This document shows positions 42,918 to 52,533 of a DNA stretch of 64,000 nucleotides, in pieces; positions within the stretch are counted from its first letter, which is position 1, and the number at the start of each line of letters is the position of its first letter. The position numbers and the translations under genes were made by a program. The notes under the pieces are model-generated. The model did not search any database. It saw only the letters and a list, made by a program, of their open reading frames with translations, and was not told the DNA's origin. The DNA comes from Oscillospiraceae bacterium (lineage in GTDB: Bacteria; Bacillota; Clostridia; Oscillospirales; Oscillospiraceae). The stretch spans positions 1 through 64,000 of the forward strand of contig JAJQCF010000002.1 of NCBI GenBank assembly GCA_021202845.1, read 5' to 3'.

Positions 42918-42957
42918 AAACGGGGCGGCTCGCTTCATAGAGCCGCCCTAAGATTTT
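42918..42957 (+). terminator. Terminator of the ABC transporter operon
   Basis: GGGCGGCTC pairs with GAGCCGCCC around GCTTCATA, followed by TAAGATTTTG. Confidence 0.8.
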
Positions 42958-42981
42958 GCGTTTGAAATTGCCTGTTTACGC

Positions 42982-43015
42982 AAAAAAAACCGACTGCGGT
43001 GTGCCGCAGTCGGTG
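42982..43015 (-). terminator. Terminator of the rplM-rpsI-secG operon
   Basis: CCGACTGCGG (42990-42999) pairs with CCGCAGTCGG (43004-43013); on the minus strand eight T follow. Confidence 0.92.
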
Positions 43016-43025
43016 TCGGTGAGTG

Positions 43026-43256
43026 TCAGTCTATAAGGTTCAAGGCAAAGGTCAGGAGGACGAACACAAGCGCGACCCACTTCGTCCAGCGGGAGAGCTT
43101 TGCGTCCAGAGTGTTGTTCTTGGCTTTGAACGTGTAGGTGTCGGAGTTGCCGCTGATTGCGCCCGAGAGACCGTTGTGCTTGCCGGTCTGAAGCAGAACT
43201 ATCACGATGAGGAACAGCCCGCACAGGAGCTGAATTATCGTCACTGCAAGTTTCAT
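43026..43256 (-). CDS. secG: Preprotein translocase subunit SecG
   Basis: 76 residues. Two membrane helices (AVTIIQLLCGLFLIVIVLLQ and WVALVFVLLTFALNLI) flank the conserved loop LLQTGKHNGLSGAISGNSDT. It joins SecY and SecE in the membrane channel driven by SecA, which is encoded 6.5 kb away. It follows rpsI by 26 bp and likely shares its transcript. Confidence 0.93.
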   Translation of the reverse strand: MKLAVTIIQLLCGLFLIVIVLLQTGKHNGLSGAISGNSDTYTFKAKNNTLDAKLSRWTKWVALVFVLLTFALNLID

Positions 43257-43282
43257 ATGAATAACCTCCTGAACAGAGCGGG

Positions 43283-43693
43283 TTAGCGCTTGCTGAACTG
43301 GGGAGCGCGGCGGGCAGCTTTGAGGCCGTACTTCTTACGCTCTTTCATACGCGGGTCGCGGGTCAGGAAGCCGGCGGCCTTGAGCGCGGGGCGGTAGTTG
43401 GGGTCGAGCACCAGCAGGGCGCGGGCTATGCCGTGGCGGATTGCGCCGGCCTGTCCGGAGACGCCGCCGCCGGAGACGGTGCATTCAATGTCCACCTTGT
43501 CAACATTGCCGGTGGTTACCAGCGGCTGACGGACAACGAGCTTGAGGGTTTCCAGACCGAAGTAGTCGTCAAGACTGCGGCCGTTGATGGTGATGGAGCC
43601 GGTTCCGCCGGGGAAGAGGTGAACTCTGGCTACGGAGGACTTACGTCTGCCGGTGCCGTACATATAAGGCTTTTTGCTCTGATAGGTTGCCAT
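43283..43693 (-). CDS. rpsI: 30S ribosomal protein S9
   Basis: 136 residues, normal length. [53 protein letters not shown] and the basic end [18 protein letters not shown], which reaches the P-site tRNA. Follows rplM by 18 bp. Confidence 0.97.
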   Translation of the reverse strand: MATYQSKKPYMYGTGRRKSSVARVHLFPGGTGSITINGRSLDDYFGLETLKLVVRQPLVTTGNVDKVDIECTVSGGGVSGQAGAIRHGIARALLVLDPNYRPALKAAGFLTRDPRMKERKKYGLKAARRAPQFSKR

Positions 43694-43711
43694 TTTTCTT
43701 CCTCCTTACTC

Positions 43712-44140
43712 TCAGCGAGTCCAAACTTCGGGCTTTTGAGCCTGATGGGTGTGTTCAGCGCCGCGGCAGGTGCGCAGGCGGGTGAGCTGGGCGGAGCCGA
43801 GCTTGTTCTTTTGCAGCATACCCTTTACGGCAAGCTCCATTGCAAATTCGGGCTTGGTAGCCATGAGCTCTTTATACTGAACTTCTTTCAGGCCGCCTAT
43901 CCAGCCGCTGTGGCGGCGGTAGTACTTCTGCTCTAACTTTTTGCCGGTGAGCACTGCCTGTTCGCAGTTGATGATGATAACATAGTCGCCGCAGTCAACG
44001 TGGGGCGTGTAATCGACCTTGAGCTTGCCGCGGAGCAAATCGGCGGCGAGAGCCGCGGTCTTGCCCATCGGCTTTCCGGCAGCGTCAAGGACGTACCATT
44101 TGCGCTCGATGCTGTCCGGCTTGACCATTGTAGTGGACAT
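43712..44140 (-). CDS. rplM: 50S ribosomal protein L13
   Basis: 142 residues. ERKWYVLDAAGKPMGKTAALAADLLRGK, HVDCGDYVIIINCEQAVLTGKK and KYYRRHSGWIGGLKE are the L13 signature. First gene of the L13-S9-SecG operon and preceded by a leader and strong promoter. ATG follows GGAGGAACCCCAA. Confidence 0.97.
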   Translation of the reverse strand: MSTTMVKPDSIERKWYVLDAAGKPMGKTAALAADLLRGKLKVDYTPHVDCGDYVIIINCEQAVLTGKKLEQKYYRRHSGWIGGLKEVQYKELMATKPEFAMELAVKGMLQKNKLGSAQLTRLRTCRGAEHTHQAQKPEVWTR

Positions 44141-44261
44141 TTGGGGTTCCTCCGTTCAGAATTTTATAAATTATTTTGACATTTTTACCGCGCGCGGCTA
44201 TTATAGGTATCGGAGGGAGTGAAAAAAGCCTCTGACAGAACAAAAAACGCCTCAAGCGCGC
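44141..44261 (-). ncRNA. 5' leader of rplM, possible L13-type autoregulatory leader
   Basis: The promoter lies 128 bp before rplM, leaving about 120 nt of leader. AAGCGCGCTT is self-complementary, and GAGGC and GCCTC segments and CGCGCGCGG allow further pairing. Firmicutes rplM often has an L13 leader; the fold here was not modelled. Confidence 0.45.
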
Positions 44262-44267
44262 TTATTC

Positions 44268-44296
44268 TTTATACCACAAGCGTTTCGCAATGTCAA
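44268..44296 (-). promoter_or_regulatory. Promoter of rplM-rpsI-secG
   Basis: Minus strand TTGACA (44291-44296), 17 bp, TATAAA (44268-44273). Confidence 0.82.
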
Positions 44297-44417
44297 CACC
44301 TCTTTTTGAGATTTTTAATTTACCGTGTAACAATCTCTCTCAAGCTGCGTTTTTCGCCGTTTTACTACGAAATGCTAAATTTCATTTTTATAATATTTAT
44401 AATAGGATTTGATTTGT

Positions 44418-45164
44418 TTGTACAGTGAACTGAACGATTTCACCGGCATAGTCCGCAAGGGTGTCGATGAATACAATATGATAGCTGACGGCGACAGAGT
44501 GGCCGTGGGGATTTCGGGCGGCAAGGACTCGCTCGTGCTGCTGTGCGCGCTGAACGCTCTGCGGCGCTACTATCCCCGCCGCTTCGAGCTGGAGGCCATA
44601 ACGATAGAGCTGGGCTTCGAGGGCATGGACTTCGCGCCAGTGGCGAGGCTCTGCGAGGAAATGCAGGTGCCTTATACGTGCATAAAGACGGACATTAAAG
44701 AGATAGTGTTCGATGTGCGCCGCGAGGACAACCCCTGTTCGCTCTGTGCCAAAATGCGGCGCGGCGCGCTCAACGACGCGCTGCGGGAGCGCGGCTGCAA
44801 CCGCCTTGCGCTGGGTCACCACTTTGACGACGCGGTGGAGACGTTTATGCTCTCGCTGCTCTTTGAAGGGCGCATAAGCTGCTTCAAGCCGGTGACATGG
44901 ATGTCCCGCGCCGGGGTCTGGCAGATAAGACCCATGATATACGCGGGGGAAAAGCGCATTGCCTCCCTTGCGCAGAAGCTGAACCTGCCGATTGTGGAAA
45001 ATCCCTGTCCCGAGGATAAGACCAGCAAGCGCCGCGAGGTCAAGCAGATGCTTGCGTCCATGTCGCAGGACTACCCGGACTTGCGCAGCAAAATATTCGG
45101 TGCAATGCAGCGCTTGCCGCTGGACGGCTGGGCGCCCGACAAAACAAAGGAGAAAGATAAATGA
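44418..45164 (+). CDS. TtcA-family tRNA thiolation-type ATPase
   Basis: About 248 residues. PP-loop VAVGISGGKDSLVLLCAL, then NPCSLCAKMRRGAL (CxxC) and LALGHHFDDAVETFMLSLL, and a late ENPCPEDKTSKRREV. These mark the TtcA group, which adenylates and thiolates cytidine 32 of tRNA with an Fe-S cluster, or a related clostridial subgroup. TTG 44418 is ten bases after AGGA; TTG 44409 is less likely. It overlaps the next gene by four bases. Confidence 0.85.
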   Translation: MYSELNDFTGIVRKGVDEYNMIADGDRVAVGISGGKDSLVLLCALNALRRYYPRRFELEAITIELGFEGMDFAPVARLCEEMQVPYTCIKTDIKEIVFDVRREDNPCSLCAKMRRGALNDALRERGCNRLALGHHFDDAVETFMLSLLFEGRISCFKPVTWMSRAGVWQIRPMIYAGEKRIASLAQKLNLPIVENPCPEDKTSKRREVKQMLASMSQDYPDLRSKIFGAMQRLPLDGWAPDKTKEKDK

Positions 45165-45571
45165 ACGTTAAAATTGGAACAAAAGCGGAAGCCGCCGCGC
45201 TTGTCACGGAGCGCGACACAGCCGCCGCAATGGGCTCCGGCACGCTGGACGTGCTGGCAACGCCGCGCATGGCGGCGCTCATGGAGCAGGCGGCGGTGCT
45301 GGCCGCGGCCGAGGGGCTGGACGAGGGAGAGACAACGGTGGGCACGGCGCTGAACATAACGCACGAGGCGCCGACGCCCGTGGGCATGAAAGTCCGCGCC
45401 GAGGCCGTGGTGACGGCTGCCGAGGGCAGAAAGCTCTGCTTTGAGGTAACGGCGTGGGATGAGCGCGGGCGCATCGGCGGCGGAACGCACGAGCGCTTTG
45501 CCGTGAACGGAGAGCGCTTTGCGGCCAAGTGCCGCGCCAAACTGAACGGCGGGGAGCGTACAGAGAATTGA
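45161..45571 (+). CDS. Hotdog-fold thioesterase (FlK-like)
   Basis: 136 residues. The FlK-type catalytic set is visible: Thr in LATPRMAALMEQAA with its Glu, and His in GGGTHERFAV; TALNITHEAPTPVGMKVRAEA is the family core. Relatives hydrolyse small acyl-CoAs such as fluoroacetyl-CoA; the real substrate here is unknown. It is coupled to both neighbours by 4-bp overlaps (ATGA before, TTGA after). Confidence 0.87.
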   Translation: MNVKIGTKAEAAALVTERDTAAAMGSGTLDVLATPRMAALMEQAAVLAAAEGLDEGETTVGTALNITHEAPTPVGMKVRAEAVVTAAEGRKLCFEVTAWDERGRIGGGTHERFAVNGERFAAKCRAKLNGGERTEN

Positions 45572-46275
45572 TTGCGGTATTTGTGAACGTTGCCACCGTC
45601 ATAATCGGCAGCACGATAGGAATAATTTTCAGAAATAAAATTAAGCAGCAGTATCTGACCTCCGTCATCTATGCCATCGGCCTTGTGACACTGGTTATCG
45701 GCGTAATGAGCGCGGTGGAGACGGCGAGCATTCTCACGGTAATAATATGCCTCGCGCTCGGTACGCTGCTGGGCGAGGTCGTGCGCATTGACGACAGAAT
45801 AGAAAACGCGGGCGACTTTATAAAGGGCAGGCTGTTCAAAAACGGCGGGGAGAGCCGCTTCACCGAGGGCTTTGTCTCCGCCAGCATCCTGTTCTGCGTC
45901 GGCTCCTTGACGATAATGGGCTCGCTGGAGGCGGGAATCAACAACGACTACAGCATAATTTTCGCCAAAAGCACGCTGGACTTAGTCTCCAGCCTCGTTT
46001 ACGGCGCGGCAATGGGCATAGGCGTGACGTTTGCAGCGGCGTTTGTGCTGGTGTTTCAGGGCGCGCTGACGCTGCTCAGCGGCGCGGTGCAGCCGTTTTT
46101 GACCGAGGCGGTGGTGACGGAGATGTCCGCCGTCGGCGGCGTCATACTGCTGGGTCAGGGGCTGAATATGCTGAATGTGACCAAAGAGCGCATAAAAGTA
46201 GCCAATATGCTGCCCGGAATCTTCCTGCCGGTTCTATATATGCCTGTTTCCGGCTGGATTGCCGGACTGCTGTAA
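45568..46275 (+). CDS. DUF554 family membrane protein
   Basis: 235 residues with a TTG start overlapping the previous stop. Multi-spanning: FVNVATVIIGSTIGIIFRNK, FVSASILFCVGSLTIMGSLEAGINNDYSIIFAKSTLDLVSSL (residues about 110-150) and a C-terminal GVILLGQGLNMLNVTKERIKVANMLPGIFLPVL, all typical of YdfK/YqgA-type DUF554 proteins. Presumed transporter-like; function unknown. About six to seven membrane helices. Confidence 0.9.
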   Translation: MIAVFVNVATVIIGSTIGIIFRNKIKQQYLTSVIYAIGLVTLVIGVMSAVETASILTVIICLALGTLLGEVVRIDDRIENAGDFIKGRLFKNGGESRFTEGFVSASILFCVGSLTIMGSLEAGINNDYSIIFAKSTLDLVSSLVYGAAMGIGVTFAAAFVLVFQGALTLLSGAVQPFLTEAVVTEMSAVGGVILLGQGLNMLNVTKERIKVANMLPGIFLPVLYMPVSGWIAGLL

Positions 46276-46281
46276 AGCCGA

Positions 46282-47496
46282 ATGGCGGTCTATAAGTATC
46301 GGGCGCGCACCGCAAGCGGACGGCCTGTGCGCGGCAGGGTGGAGGCCGCCGATAAGCACGAGGCCATTGGCATAATCCGCCGCCGCTGCCCCGTCATTGA
46401 GCGCGTAACGCCGGTGCGGCGCCCGCGCTCGGAGCGCCTTGCGCTGCTGACGGAACCTTTTGCCGTGAACGAGCGGGCGCTGTCGCTGGCGGCCGTGCAG
46501 CTGGCCTGCCTGCTGCGTTCGGGAATAGCTCCGGCCGAAGCCGTGCGCCTTGCGGCGGGTCAGTGCGGAGATAAGTATATAAAGCGCCTGCTCGGCGCGG
46601 CGGCGGACGGCGTTGAGGCGGGCGGTACCTTGGCCGACAGCCTTGCGGGGGCAGGGCGCAGACTGCCGGAAATTTTTATAGAAACCGTGCGCGCGGGCGA
46701 GAGCAGCAGCGCGCTGCCGCCGTGCCTTGAGCTGCTGGGCGGCTATTATGAGCGCCTGTCGGCTCTGCGCGGCAAGGTCAAGAGCGCGCTCATTTACCCC
46801 GTAATACTGCTGGCGCTCTCGGCGATTGTCATTGCCGTTGTTACGGTGTTCCTGCTGCCGACTGTAACGTCGGTGCTAACTCAGTCGGGCGGGGAGCTGC
46901 CGACGGCAACGCGCATACTGCTGGGCGTGTCGGACTTCGTTCGCAGACGCTGGATTGTGCTGCTGACGCTGGCTGCCGCGCTTATTATTATCTTGGCGCT
47001 TTTCTTGCGCCGCAGGGCGGGGAAGATATTTTTCGGGCGCGTCGCTCTGCGCCTGCCTGCAATCGGCAAAATAGCCGGTATGAACGCGGCGGCGCAGTTT
47101 GCCTCCACGTTTTCCGTCCTGCTAAGCGCGGGAGTGGCCGCGCCGCGGGCGGCAGCCGTGGCCTCGGGAGCGGTGTCCAACCGTGCCGTCGGCGAGAGCT
47201 TGGCCGCCGCTGCCGAAAGAATAGAGCAGGGCAAAAGTATTTCCTCCGAGCTGGCGCGCGTACCGTATATGCCGCAGGCGATAGTTTCTATGACCGCGGT
47301 GGGCGAGGAGACGGGCAGGCTGGGCGAGATGATGCGCAGTGCGGGGAAAATGCATGAGGACGCCGTGCAGACCGCCGCGGCAAGACTGCTGGCGCTGCTG
47401 GACCCCGTGATGATAATTTTTATGGGCGTCGTGGTGGGCGCGATATTGCTGGCAATTTATGTGCCGCTGTTTTCCATGTACAGCAGCATTGGCTGA
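46282..47496 (+). CDS. Type IV pilus/type II secretion inner membrane platform protein (PilC/GspF)
   Basis: 404 residues. It starts MAVYKYRARTASGRPVRGRVEAADKHEA, then two homologous T2SSF domains: VQLACLLRSGIAPAEAVRLA...FIETVRAGESSSALPPCLELLGGYYE and FASTFSVLLSAGVAAPRAA...IVSMTAVGEETGRLGEMM. Three membrane helices include VILLALSAIVIAVVTVFLLP and MIIFMGVVVGAILLAIYVPLF. First gene of a short pilus-like cluster, six bases after DUF554; the assembly ATPase and pilins are not in the window. Confidence 0.92.
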   Translation: MAVYKYRARTASGRPVRGRVEAADKHEAIGIIRRRCPVIERVTPVRRPRSERLALLTEPFAVNERALSLAAVQLACLLRSGIAPAEAVRLAAGQCGDKYIKRLLGAAADGVEAGGTLADSLAGAGRRLPEIFIETVRAGESSSALPPCLELLGGYYERLSALRGKVKSALIYPVILLALSAIVIAVVTVFLLPTVTSVLTQSGGELPTATRILLGVSDFVRRRWIVLLTLAAALIIILALFLRRRAGKIFFGRVALRLPAIGKIAGMNAAAQFASTFSVLLSAGVAAPRAAAVASGAVSNRAVGESLAAAAERIEQGKSISSELARVPYMPQAIVSMTAVGEETGRLGEMMRSAGKMHEDAVQTAAARLLALLDPVMIIFMGVVVGAILLAIYVPLFSMYSSIG

Positions 47497-47513
47497 AAGG
47501 AAAGGTGTGCGCC

Positions 47514-48869
47514 GTGAGCAAAATTCGCATTGGTGTGGAAATAGGCGAGCGCGCCGTGAGTGTGGCGGTAGTGCGCGGCGGTGAGTGCCGAGCGGCTTTA
47601 GTACTGCTCCCGCAGTGCGCCGAGGACGAGCGCGGCAAGGCGGCAGCGGCGGCGCTGCGTCAAGCCTGCCTCGAGTGCGGGGTGAAGCGGGGAGATGCCG
47701 CGCTGGCGCTGCCTTGGGACGCCGTGGAGTACCGCCGCTGCGCCAGACCCGCAATGAGCACCGCGCGCATCAGGAGCGGACTAAAAGGCGAGTTTTCCGA
47801 CTTCGGCGGTGAAAAGCTCTGCGACTATGAAATTTTGGGCGAGCGCGGCGGGACGCTGGAGTTGGAGGCGGCCTGCGTTTCGCGCCGCGGCTTGGACAGC
47901 TATGCCGACATTCTCTCAGCCGCCGGACTGCGCCTCACCGCCGCCGTCCCCGCGGAGACGGCCTACGGCGCGCTGACGGGCGGGGAGGACTGCTGTGTCC
48001 TCGCGTTCGGGCAGCGCGAGGCGCGTTTGACCGTGTACAGCGGCGGCACTGCGGTTTTCCGCCGCGTGATAAGCGGCGCGGAAGAGCACGGCGAAACTGC
48101 GGCCGCGGCGGGCAAGGCGCTGAATTTTTACCGCTACAACGCGGGCACGGCGACGTTGCCCCGCGTGTACGTCTGCGGCGAGGGCGCGGACAGGGAGGCA
48201 CGGATAAACTCCCTGCGTGAGACGCTGCAAACCGAGGTTACGGACGGCGGAGAGCTGCCCGTGCTCGCACTTTTGCACATTGCTGAAACCGGCGCTCTTG
48301 CAGCCGTGGGAGCGGCGCTCGGCGGCGAAGAGGCGCGGCGGACACGGAAAAAGAGGACAATCAGCTTCTGCCCGCGGCAAAGGCGGCGCGCAGATACTCT
48401 AAAGACGGCGGCGCTGGCGCTGGCGATAATCGCCGCGGCCGCGCTGTTCGGCAAGACGGCGGTGGCGGACAGGCTGGCGGATTTGGCTCAGGCGCGCTCT
48501 GCGCTCGCCGCCGCGCAGACGGAGCTTGCCGCGCTAAAGGCGAGCTGCGCCGACTATGATGCCGTGCTGGAGCGCTACCGCCGCAATTTTTACGACGGGC
48601 TCGATAACCGGACAGTGGACAGGCTGGAGGTTATGGCGCTCGTGGAGGAGCAGATTTTTCCCGTCTGCCGCGTCTCCAACCTCTCGGTGGACGGGCAGAC
48701 GCTGAACCTGATATTGGCCGACATGGACCTTGCGGGCAGCGCGGAACTGGTAGAGCGGCTGATGTCGCAGGCTATAGTGCAGAACGTGGAGGTTTACAGC
48801 GTGGGCTACCAAAACGGCGATATGCTGACGACCATGACCGTCACGCTCTGCGCCGTTGACGAGACGTGA
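47514..48869 (+). CDS. PilM-PilN-like fusion protein
   Basis: 451 residues. The N-terminal half (about 1-275) is an actin-like PilM domain: [39 protein letters not shown] and EHGETAAAAGKALNFYRYN. The second half has one membrane helix (AALALAIIAAAALFGKTAV), a coiled coil (LAQARSALAAAQTELAALKAS) and a PilN-like ferredoxin fold ending in TMTVTLCAVDE. PilM and PilN are usually separate and bind each other, so this is a natural fusion. I use GTG 47514, nine bases after GGAAAGG. PilO follows. Confidence 0.82.
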   Translation: MSKIRIGVEIGERAVSVAVVRGGECRAALVLLPQCAEDERGKAAAAALRQACLECGVKRGDAALALPWDAVEYRRCARPAMSTARIRSGLKGEFSDFGGEKLCDYEILGERGGTLELEAACVSRRGLDSYADILSAAGLRLTAAVPAETAYGALTGGEDCCVLAFGQREARLTVYSGGTAVFRRVISGAEEHGETAAAAGKALNFYRYNAGTATLPRVYVCGEGADREARINSLRETLQTEVTDGGELPVLALLHIAETGALAAVGAALGGEEARRTRKKRTISFCPRQRRRADTLKTAALALAIIAAAALFGKTAVADRLADLAQARSALAAAQTELAALKASCADYDAVLERYRRNFYDGLDNRTVDRLEVMALVEEQIFPVCRVSNLSVDGQTLNLILADMDLAGSAELVERLMSQAIVQNVEVYSVGYQNGDMLTTMTVTLCAVDET

Positions 48870-48882
48870 GAGGGGCGCGGGA

Positions 48883-49431
48883 ATGCTGACAAGACCATTT
48901 ACAAAGCGCGAGAAAATATTGCTGCTGCTTTTGGCGACGATTATAGTCGCGGCGGCCTACCTGCTGCTCGTCCACTACCCCGTGGAACGGGAGCTGGCGG
49001 AAATCGAGGCTGAAATGCAGAGCGTGCAGAGCGAGCTCACCGCGGCGGAGGCGGTAAGCGAGCGTTACGCAGCTATGTCCGCCGAGCTCGGCGAGCGCCT
49101 TGCCGACGGCGCGGAGGCGGAGATGCCGGACTATGACAATATGCCGGCGCTCATGCCGCTTTTCGACAAAATATTCAAGACCTACACAACGGAGGACAGC
49201 TACAGCCTCAGCTTCAGCACGACCTCCGACGACGGCGTTGTCAGCCGCACCGTGAGCTTCGCCTTCCGCTGCGCCGACTGGGACGACGCGCGCGCCATAC
49301 TCTCCGAGCTGAACGACACGGGCTACCTCTCGCAAATGAACTCCCTGACCGCCGTCCCCACCGACCGCAGCCTCGCCGCCGACGCCCTGACCGTCACCGG
49401 CAGCATCACGTTCTACGAGCTGGAATACTGA
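48883..49431 (+). CDS. PilO-like inner membrane protein
   Basis: 182 residues. One N-terminal membrane helix (ILLLLLATIIVAAAYLLLVHY), then a coiled coil (ELAEIEAEMQSVQSELTAAEAVSERYA) and an alpha-beta domain ending SITFYELEY. This is the shape of PilO and it directly follows the PilM-PilN fusion, with which it would form the alignment complex. Sequence similarity is weak; the call leans on topology and position. ATG 48883 follows GAGAGGGGCGCGGGA. Confidence 0.7.
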   Translation: MLTRPFTKREKILLLLLATIIVAAAYLLLVHYPVERELAEIEAEMQSVQSELTAAEAVSERYAAMSAELGERLADGAEAEMPDYDNMPALMPLFDKIFKTYTTEDSYSLSFSTTSDDGVVSRTVSFAFRCADWDDARAILSELNDTGYLSQMNSLTAVPTDRSLAADALTVTGSITFYELEY

Positions 49432-49776
49432 GCGGAAAATATATAGGGTCGGACGACCTCAACATCGTGTTTGCGCCACTTCCTGCCGCTTTACTCGGAG
49501 TCTGTTCTTATGCAAGTAGAAGTATCCGCTTGAAACGCCGCAGTATGAGTGCTATAATTACAGCGCATGTATACCGTAGTCCCTGTTGATACGGACGCAA
49601 ATTGATTTGCAGTGAAAAATTAAAGGCAAATCGACGCACTACGACTGATGAATAGCCAAAATCGTGTAAAAATATCATTGGTGTTGGACTGAAAATACAA
49701 CTAAACACTTTATTTATTCACAAATACGTGGTAAACTAAGTTGATACTTCTGATTGAGGAATGGAAGGCGTATATT
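49432..49776 (+). other. Intergenic region before secA
   Basis: This 345-bp stretch is AT-richer than the flanking genes. It holds the secA promoter and a leader of about 210 nt. GCAAATTGATTTGC is a 14-bp palindrome inside the leader. I see no tRNA, known riboswitch core or clear terminator. No convincing small open frame has a ribosome site. Confidence 0.6.
49530..49558 (+). promoter_or_regulatory. Promoter of secA
   Basis: TTGAAA (49530-49535), 17 bp, TATAAT (49553-49558), preceding secA by 218 bp. Confidence 0.75.
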
Positions 49777-52530
49777 ATGAGTGTTTTTTCTAAGCTATTT
49801 GGCAGCTACTCCGACAGAGAGCTGAAAAAGATATATCCTATTGCGGACAAAATTGAGGCGCTGGACGGTGAGTACAGCGCGCTGACTGACGATGAGCTCA
49901 AGGCCAAGACGCCGGAGTTCCGCGCGCGTCTGGCGGGAGGTGAGACTCTGGACGACATTCTGCCGGAGGCTTTTGCCGCGGTGCGCGAGGCAGCGTGGCG
50001 CGTGCTGGGCATGAAGCCCTTCCGCGTACAGCTAATCGGCGGTATTGTGCTCCACCAAGGGCGCATTGCGGAGATGAAAACCGGCGAGGGCAAAACGCTT
50101 GTCGCCGTGCTGCCCAGCTACCTCAACGCGCTGGAGGGCAAGGGCGTCCACGTTGTCACCGTCAACGACTACCTCGCCCGACGCGACAGCGAGTGGATGG
50201 GTAAGGTTCACCGCTTTATGGGACTGTCTGTCGGCCTCATTGTCCACGGGCTCACCGGCGCCGAGCGTCAGGCGGCCTATGCCTGCGACATAACCTACGG
50301 CACCAACAACGAGATGGGCTTCGACTACCTGCGCGACAACATGGCCATACATAAAAAGGCTATGACGCAGCGCGGCCACAACTTCGCCATTGTGGACGAG
50401 GTTGACTCCATTCTTATAGACGAAGCGCGCACCCCGCTGATAATTTCCGGCGCCAGCAACGAGACGACCGACCTCTACCGTCAGGTTGACGACTTTGTCA
50501 GCCGCCTGAAAAAGGTTGTCTACACCTCCGTGGACGAAAAGCAGGAGGAGGACGAGACGCTGGACGCCGACTATGTAGTTGACGAAAAGGCCAAGACCGC
50601 CACGCTCACCGCGCGCGGCATAAGCAAGGCTGAGCAGTTTTTCGGACTCGAAAACCTTGCCGACCTCGAAAACGCCACGCTCAACCACCATATAAATCAG
50701 GCTATCAAGGCTCACGGCGTTATGAAGCGCGACATTGACTACGTCGTCAGCGACCAAGGCGAGGTTGTCATAGTTGACGAGTTCACGGGCCGTCTCATGC
50801 TCGGACGCCGCTACAACGAGGGTCTGCATCAGGCTATCGAGGCCAAGGAGCACGTTGACGTGGCGGGCGAGAATAAGACGTGGGCGACAATCACGTTCCA
50901 GAACTACTTCCGCCTCTACTCCAAGCTCTCCGGCATGACCGGCACGGCCGTCACGGAGCAGGAGGAATTTGTATCTATCTATGACCTCGACATTGTCGAG
51001 ATACCGACAAACAAGCCCGTCGCGCGCATTGACCACCCAGACGTGGTGTACAAAAACGAGAACGGCAAGAACCGCGCCATAATTCAGCAGATAGTTGCCT
51101 GCCACGAGAAGAACCAGCCTGTGCTGGTCGGCACAATCAGCATCGAAAAGAGCGAGTATATCTCCAAGCTGCTGCAAAAAACGGGCATCAAGCACAACGT
51201 CCTCAACGCCAAGAACCACGCGCGCGAGGCGGAGATTGTGGCGCAGGCGGGCAAGCTGGGCGCTGTCACCATTGCCACGAACATGGCCGGCCGCGGTACC
51301 GACATCACCCTCGGCGGCAACGCGGAGTACCTTGCCAAGAGCGATTTGCGCCGCGCTGGGTATTCCGAGGAGATTATCACCGAGGCCACCGGCTACGCCG
51401 ACACGGACAACGAGGAAATTTTGGCTGCCCGCGCGCTGTTCGCGGAGAAAATGGCCGAGCACAAGGCCGTAACCGACGCCGAGGCGGAAAAGGTGCGCGA
51501 GGCCGGCGGACTTTTCATACTGGGTACCGAGCGCCACGAGGCTCGCCGTATCGATAACCAGCTGCGCGGCCGCGCCGGCCGTCAGGGCGACCCGGGCGAG
51601 AGCCGCTTCTTCCTCGCCATGACGGACGACATCATGCGCCTGTTCGGCTCCGACCGCATTATGGGCATGATGGAGACGCTGAAGGTGGACGAGGATACGC
51701 CGCTGGACATGAAAATGCTCTCCGACTCCATTGAGCGCGCGCAGAAAACCGTTGAGAGCCGCAACTTCCAAGCGCGAAAGTCCACGCTGGAATACGACGA
51801 CGTGATGAACGTCCAGCGTAATTTGATTTACGAGCAGCGCTATAAGGTGCTTGACGGCGAGGACTTGCGCCAGAGCATCAGCGGCATGGTGGACGAGTAC
51901 ATTTCCTCCGCCGTGGGCAACGTGCCGCCGCAGAACGCCGAGGAGCTGGCGGAGACGCTTGCCCCGTTTGAAAAGCTGTTTTTGCCGCAGGGCGCGGTCG
52001 AGTGGCACAGCGGTATAGGCTGCGAAGAAATTATTGAAAAATGCCGCGAGGCGGCGGGAAAGGTCTACGCCGCGCGCGAGGAGGAGCTTGGCCCCCAGCC
52101 CGACGGCACGCCGCTCATGCGCGAGCTGGAGCGCGTTGTTATGCTGCGCGTGGTTGACGAGTACTGGATGGACCACATCGACGCCATGACGGAGCTGCGC
52201 AAGGGCATTGGTCTGCGCGGCTACGGCAACGTCAAGCCCATCGACGCCTACAAACAGGAGAGCTTCGAGATGTTCGAGGAGATGATTGCGGGCATCAGGA
52301 GCGAGGTAGTCAAGCGCCTGTTCACCGTCAAGGTGCGGCGCAGCCAGACCGTGGAGCGCAAGAGCGTTACCGGCAGCGGCGTTGAGAATGTAGGCGGCGA
52401 CGCCAGCGCCAAGAGCGCGCCCGCGCGCAAGGCGAAAAAGCCCGGCCCCAACGACCCCTGCCCCTGCGGAAAAAAGAGACCGAACGGTCTGCCTATGAAA
52501 TATAAAAACTGCTGCGGGAGGGACGCATAA
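49777..52530 (+). CDS. secA: Preprotein translocase ATPase SecA
   Basis: 917 residues, full length. Walker A in MKTGEGKTL (about residue 100), DEAD-like [15 protein letters not shown] (about 207), [46 protein letters not shown], and a C-terminal zinc-binding tail [20 protein letters not shown]. It drives protein export through SecYEG. ATG 49777 is eight bases after GGAAGG. It begins a tight run with pgeF 3 bp later. Confidence 0.97.
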   Translation: MSVFSKLFGSYSDRELKKIYPIADKIEALDGEYSALTDDELKAKTPEFRARLAGGETLDDILPEAFAAVREAAWRVLGMKPFRVQLIGGIVLHQGRIAEMKTGEGKTLVAVLPSYLNALEGKGVHVVTVNDYLARRDSEWMGKVHRFMGLSVGLIVHGLTGAERQAAYACDITYGTNNEMGFDYLRDNMAIHKKAMTQRGHNFAIVDEVDSILIDEARTPLIISGASNETTDLYRQVDDFVSRLKKVVYTSVDEKQEEDETLDADYVVDEKAKTATLTARGISKAEQFFGLENLADLENATLNHHINQAIKAHGVMKRDIDYVVSDQGEVVIVDEFTGRLMLGRRYNEGLHQAIEAKEHVDVAGENKTWATITFQNYFRLYSKLSGMTGTAVTEQEEFVSIYDLDIVEIPTNKPVARIDHPDVVYKNENGKNRAIIQQIVACHEKNQPVLVGTISIEKSEYISKLLQKTGIKHNVLNAKNHAREAEIVAQAGKLGAVTIATNMAGRGTDITLGGNAEYLAKSDLRRAGYSEEIITEATGYADTDNEEILAARALFAEKMAEHKAVTDAEAEKVREAGGLFILGTERHEARRIDNQLRGRAGRQGDPGESRFFLAMTDDIMRLFGSDRIMGMMETLKVDEDTPLDMKMLSDSIERAQKTVESRNFQARKSTLEYDDVMNVQRNLIYEQRYKVLDGEDLRQSISGMVDEYISSAVGNVPPQNAEELAETLAPFEKLFLPQGAVEWHSGIGCEEIIEKCREAAGKVYAAREEELGPQPDGTPLMRELERVVMLRVVDEYWMDHIDAMTELRKGIGLRGYGNVKPIDAYKQESFEMFEEMIAGIRSEVVKRLFTVKVRRSQTVERKSVTGSGVENVGGDASAKSAPARKAKKPGPNDPCPCGKKRPNGLPMKYKNCCGRDA

Positions 52531-52533
52531 ACC

